Below, one piece after another: positions 6,078 to 6,748 of a stretch of 6,748 nt of DNA (positions are counted from its first letter, which is position 1; every line of letters begins with the position of its first letter). Both the position numbers and the translations under genes were made by a program. Source of the DNA: Bacteroidales bacterium UBA1458 (GTDB taxonomy: Bacteria > Bacteroidota > Bacteroidia > Bacteroidales > VadinHA17). The stretch covers positions 186-6,933 of the forward strand of contig DCSU01000104.1 in NCBI GenBank assembly GCA_002325785.1, written 5' to 3'. Under the pieces are notes generated by a model. That model was not told the origin of the DNA, did not search any database, and saw only the letters and a program-made list of their open reading frames with translations.

Positions 6078-6748
6078 ATGAAACTGAAACTTGTGAATTC
6101 ATCCACTCCGGGACTTCTGCTGCTGGCTCTGATGTTGTTAATCCCGGTATCGCAGACCACTGCGCAATCCAACAGCCAGACCGCTGCTTATGGAACCTAC
6201 ACGCTCAACCTTCCGCCGGGATGGCAATACGATCCCGCCGGTTCCGACGATGTATTCCACTCTTTCTCACATACGGTAAACGGCCAGACTGATTATGTGA
6301 TAAAGCTCAAAAAGCAACCCTTATCATGTCCTGAAAAAAAGGATTTCAACAGGGAGATGACAAAGATTTTTTATGATCTCTATGGGGCAGAGGATTATGT
6401 TGACAGGTTCAAAAACGAAAGTGAATACGGGGCCCTGGGTGACCAGCAAAGCCACCTGATCACCTTCAATCTGCATGGGAACAAGGAAAGGGGATTCATT
6501 ATCAGTCCCTGGGTCAACGGGAAGATGTACAATATATATGTTTTTGACAAAGTAGGACAGAAAAGGGAACTGAGGCCGGAAGCCCTTGCTTTCATCGGGG
6601 CACTTACCCTGGCTCCCGGCGGCACCCCGCCAGGAGAAAAACTTGCAGTGGCTCCTGCGGATAAAACCGGTGCGGTAGCAAACCCCCAGGCACCTGAAGA
6701 TACACCCGTGGAGGCAAAGCCTGCCGCCAGCCCAGCGGCAAAGACGGC
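6078..6748 (+). CDS. Secreted protein of unknown function with Pro/Ala-rich tail (3' end outside window)
   Basis: The frame opens at ATG 6078 and stays open to the window end, giving 223 residues. It begins with a Sec-type signal peptide: a basic start (MKLKLVN), a Leu-rich core at 12-23 and probable cleavage after TTAQ near residue 30. The mature part, about 38-180, looks like a small mixed alpha/beta domain. It opens with YGTYTLNLPPGWQYDP, a form seen in periplasmic domains that begin with a tyrosine/leucine strand before a P-x-G-W turn. Later landmarks are YVIKLKKQ (73-80), FYDLYGAEDYVDRF (98-111) and MYNIYVFDKVG (150-160). From about 180 the chain becomes a Pro/Ala/Lys/Glu-rich linker (TPPGEK, PQAPEDTP, AKPAASPAAK), which suggests a second domain beyond the window. 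I do not recognise the family. There is no Shine-Dalgarno; the leader is pyrimidine-rich. Confidence 0.8.
   Translation, partial: MKLKLVNSSTPGLLLLALMLLIPVSQTTAQSNSQTAAYGTYTLNLPPGWQYDPAGSDDVFHSFSHTVNGQTDYVIKLKKQPLSCPEKKDFNREMTKIFYDLYGAEDYVDRFKNESEYGALGDQQSHLITFNLHGNKERGFIISPWVNGKMYNIYVFDKVGQKRELRPEALAFIGALTLAPGGTPPGEKLAVAPADKTGAVANPQAPEDTPVEAKPAASPAAKT

Noticed and set aside
6002..6292. 96-residue + strand frame overlapping the start of the last gene
   Set aside because: It overlaps the signal peptide and domain of the 6078 gene in another frame. The latter has a proper signal peptide and continues to the window end.

Overview
The window most likely comes from a member of the phylum Bacteroidota (Bacteroidales/Marinilabiliales-like). 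Reasons: start codons lack Shine-Dalgarno sequences and sit behind A-rich or pyrimidine-rich leaders; a perfect Bacteroidota-type -7 element (TAnnTTTG) precedes one gene; the 5' partial gene matches a conserved Bacteroidota protein of unknown function; and the twin-arginine-exported oxidoreductase plus TIM-barrel isomerase pair is common in this phylum. This is inference from a few kilobases, not a phylogenetic result.

Layout, all intact genes on the + strand: (1) 1-389, the C-terminal part of a conserved hypothetical protein; (2) 390-636, an intergenic stretch holding a decayed gene tail on the minus strand; (3) 637-2097, an exported or membrane-anchored TPR protein; (4) 2098-2309, a spacer with a GC-rich block of unknown nature followed by a likely promoter; (5) 2310-3107, a short-chain dehydrogenase of the chlorophyll-b-reductase-like (NYC1/NOL-like) type, closed by a good intrinsic terminator at 3155-3181; (6) 3294-4808 and 4822-5754, a two-gene unit encoding a Tat-exported Gfo/Idh/MocA oxidoreductase and a Tat-exported sugar phosphate isomerase/epimerase-like TIM barrel; (7) 5755-6077, an intergenic stretch with an apparent KilA-N domain relic and a strong inverted repeat; (8) 6078 to the window end, the N-terminal part of a secreted protein with a Pro/Ala-rich tail.

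The best-supported functional unit is the Gfo/Idh/MocA plus TIM-barrel pair. The genes are 13 bp apart and both carry Tat-type signals, so they probably act together outside the cytoplasm on a sugar or sugar derivative. The substrate cannot be read from the sequence. The other genes look like independent transcription units. The most notable non-obvious content is two gene relics in spaces that would otherwise be called empty: one on the minus strand at 415-624 and one resembling KilA-N at about 5881-5976. They point to past insertion and decay. I found no RNA gene, CRISPR array, intact mobile element or clear novel defence system.
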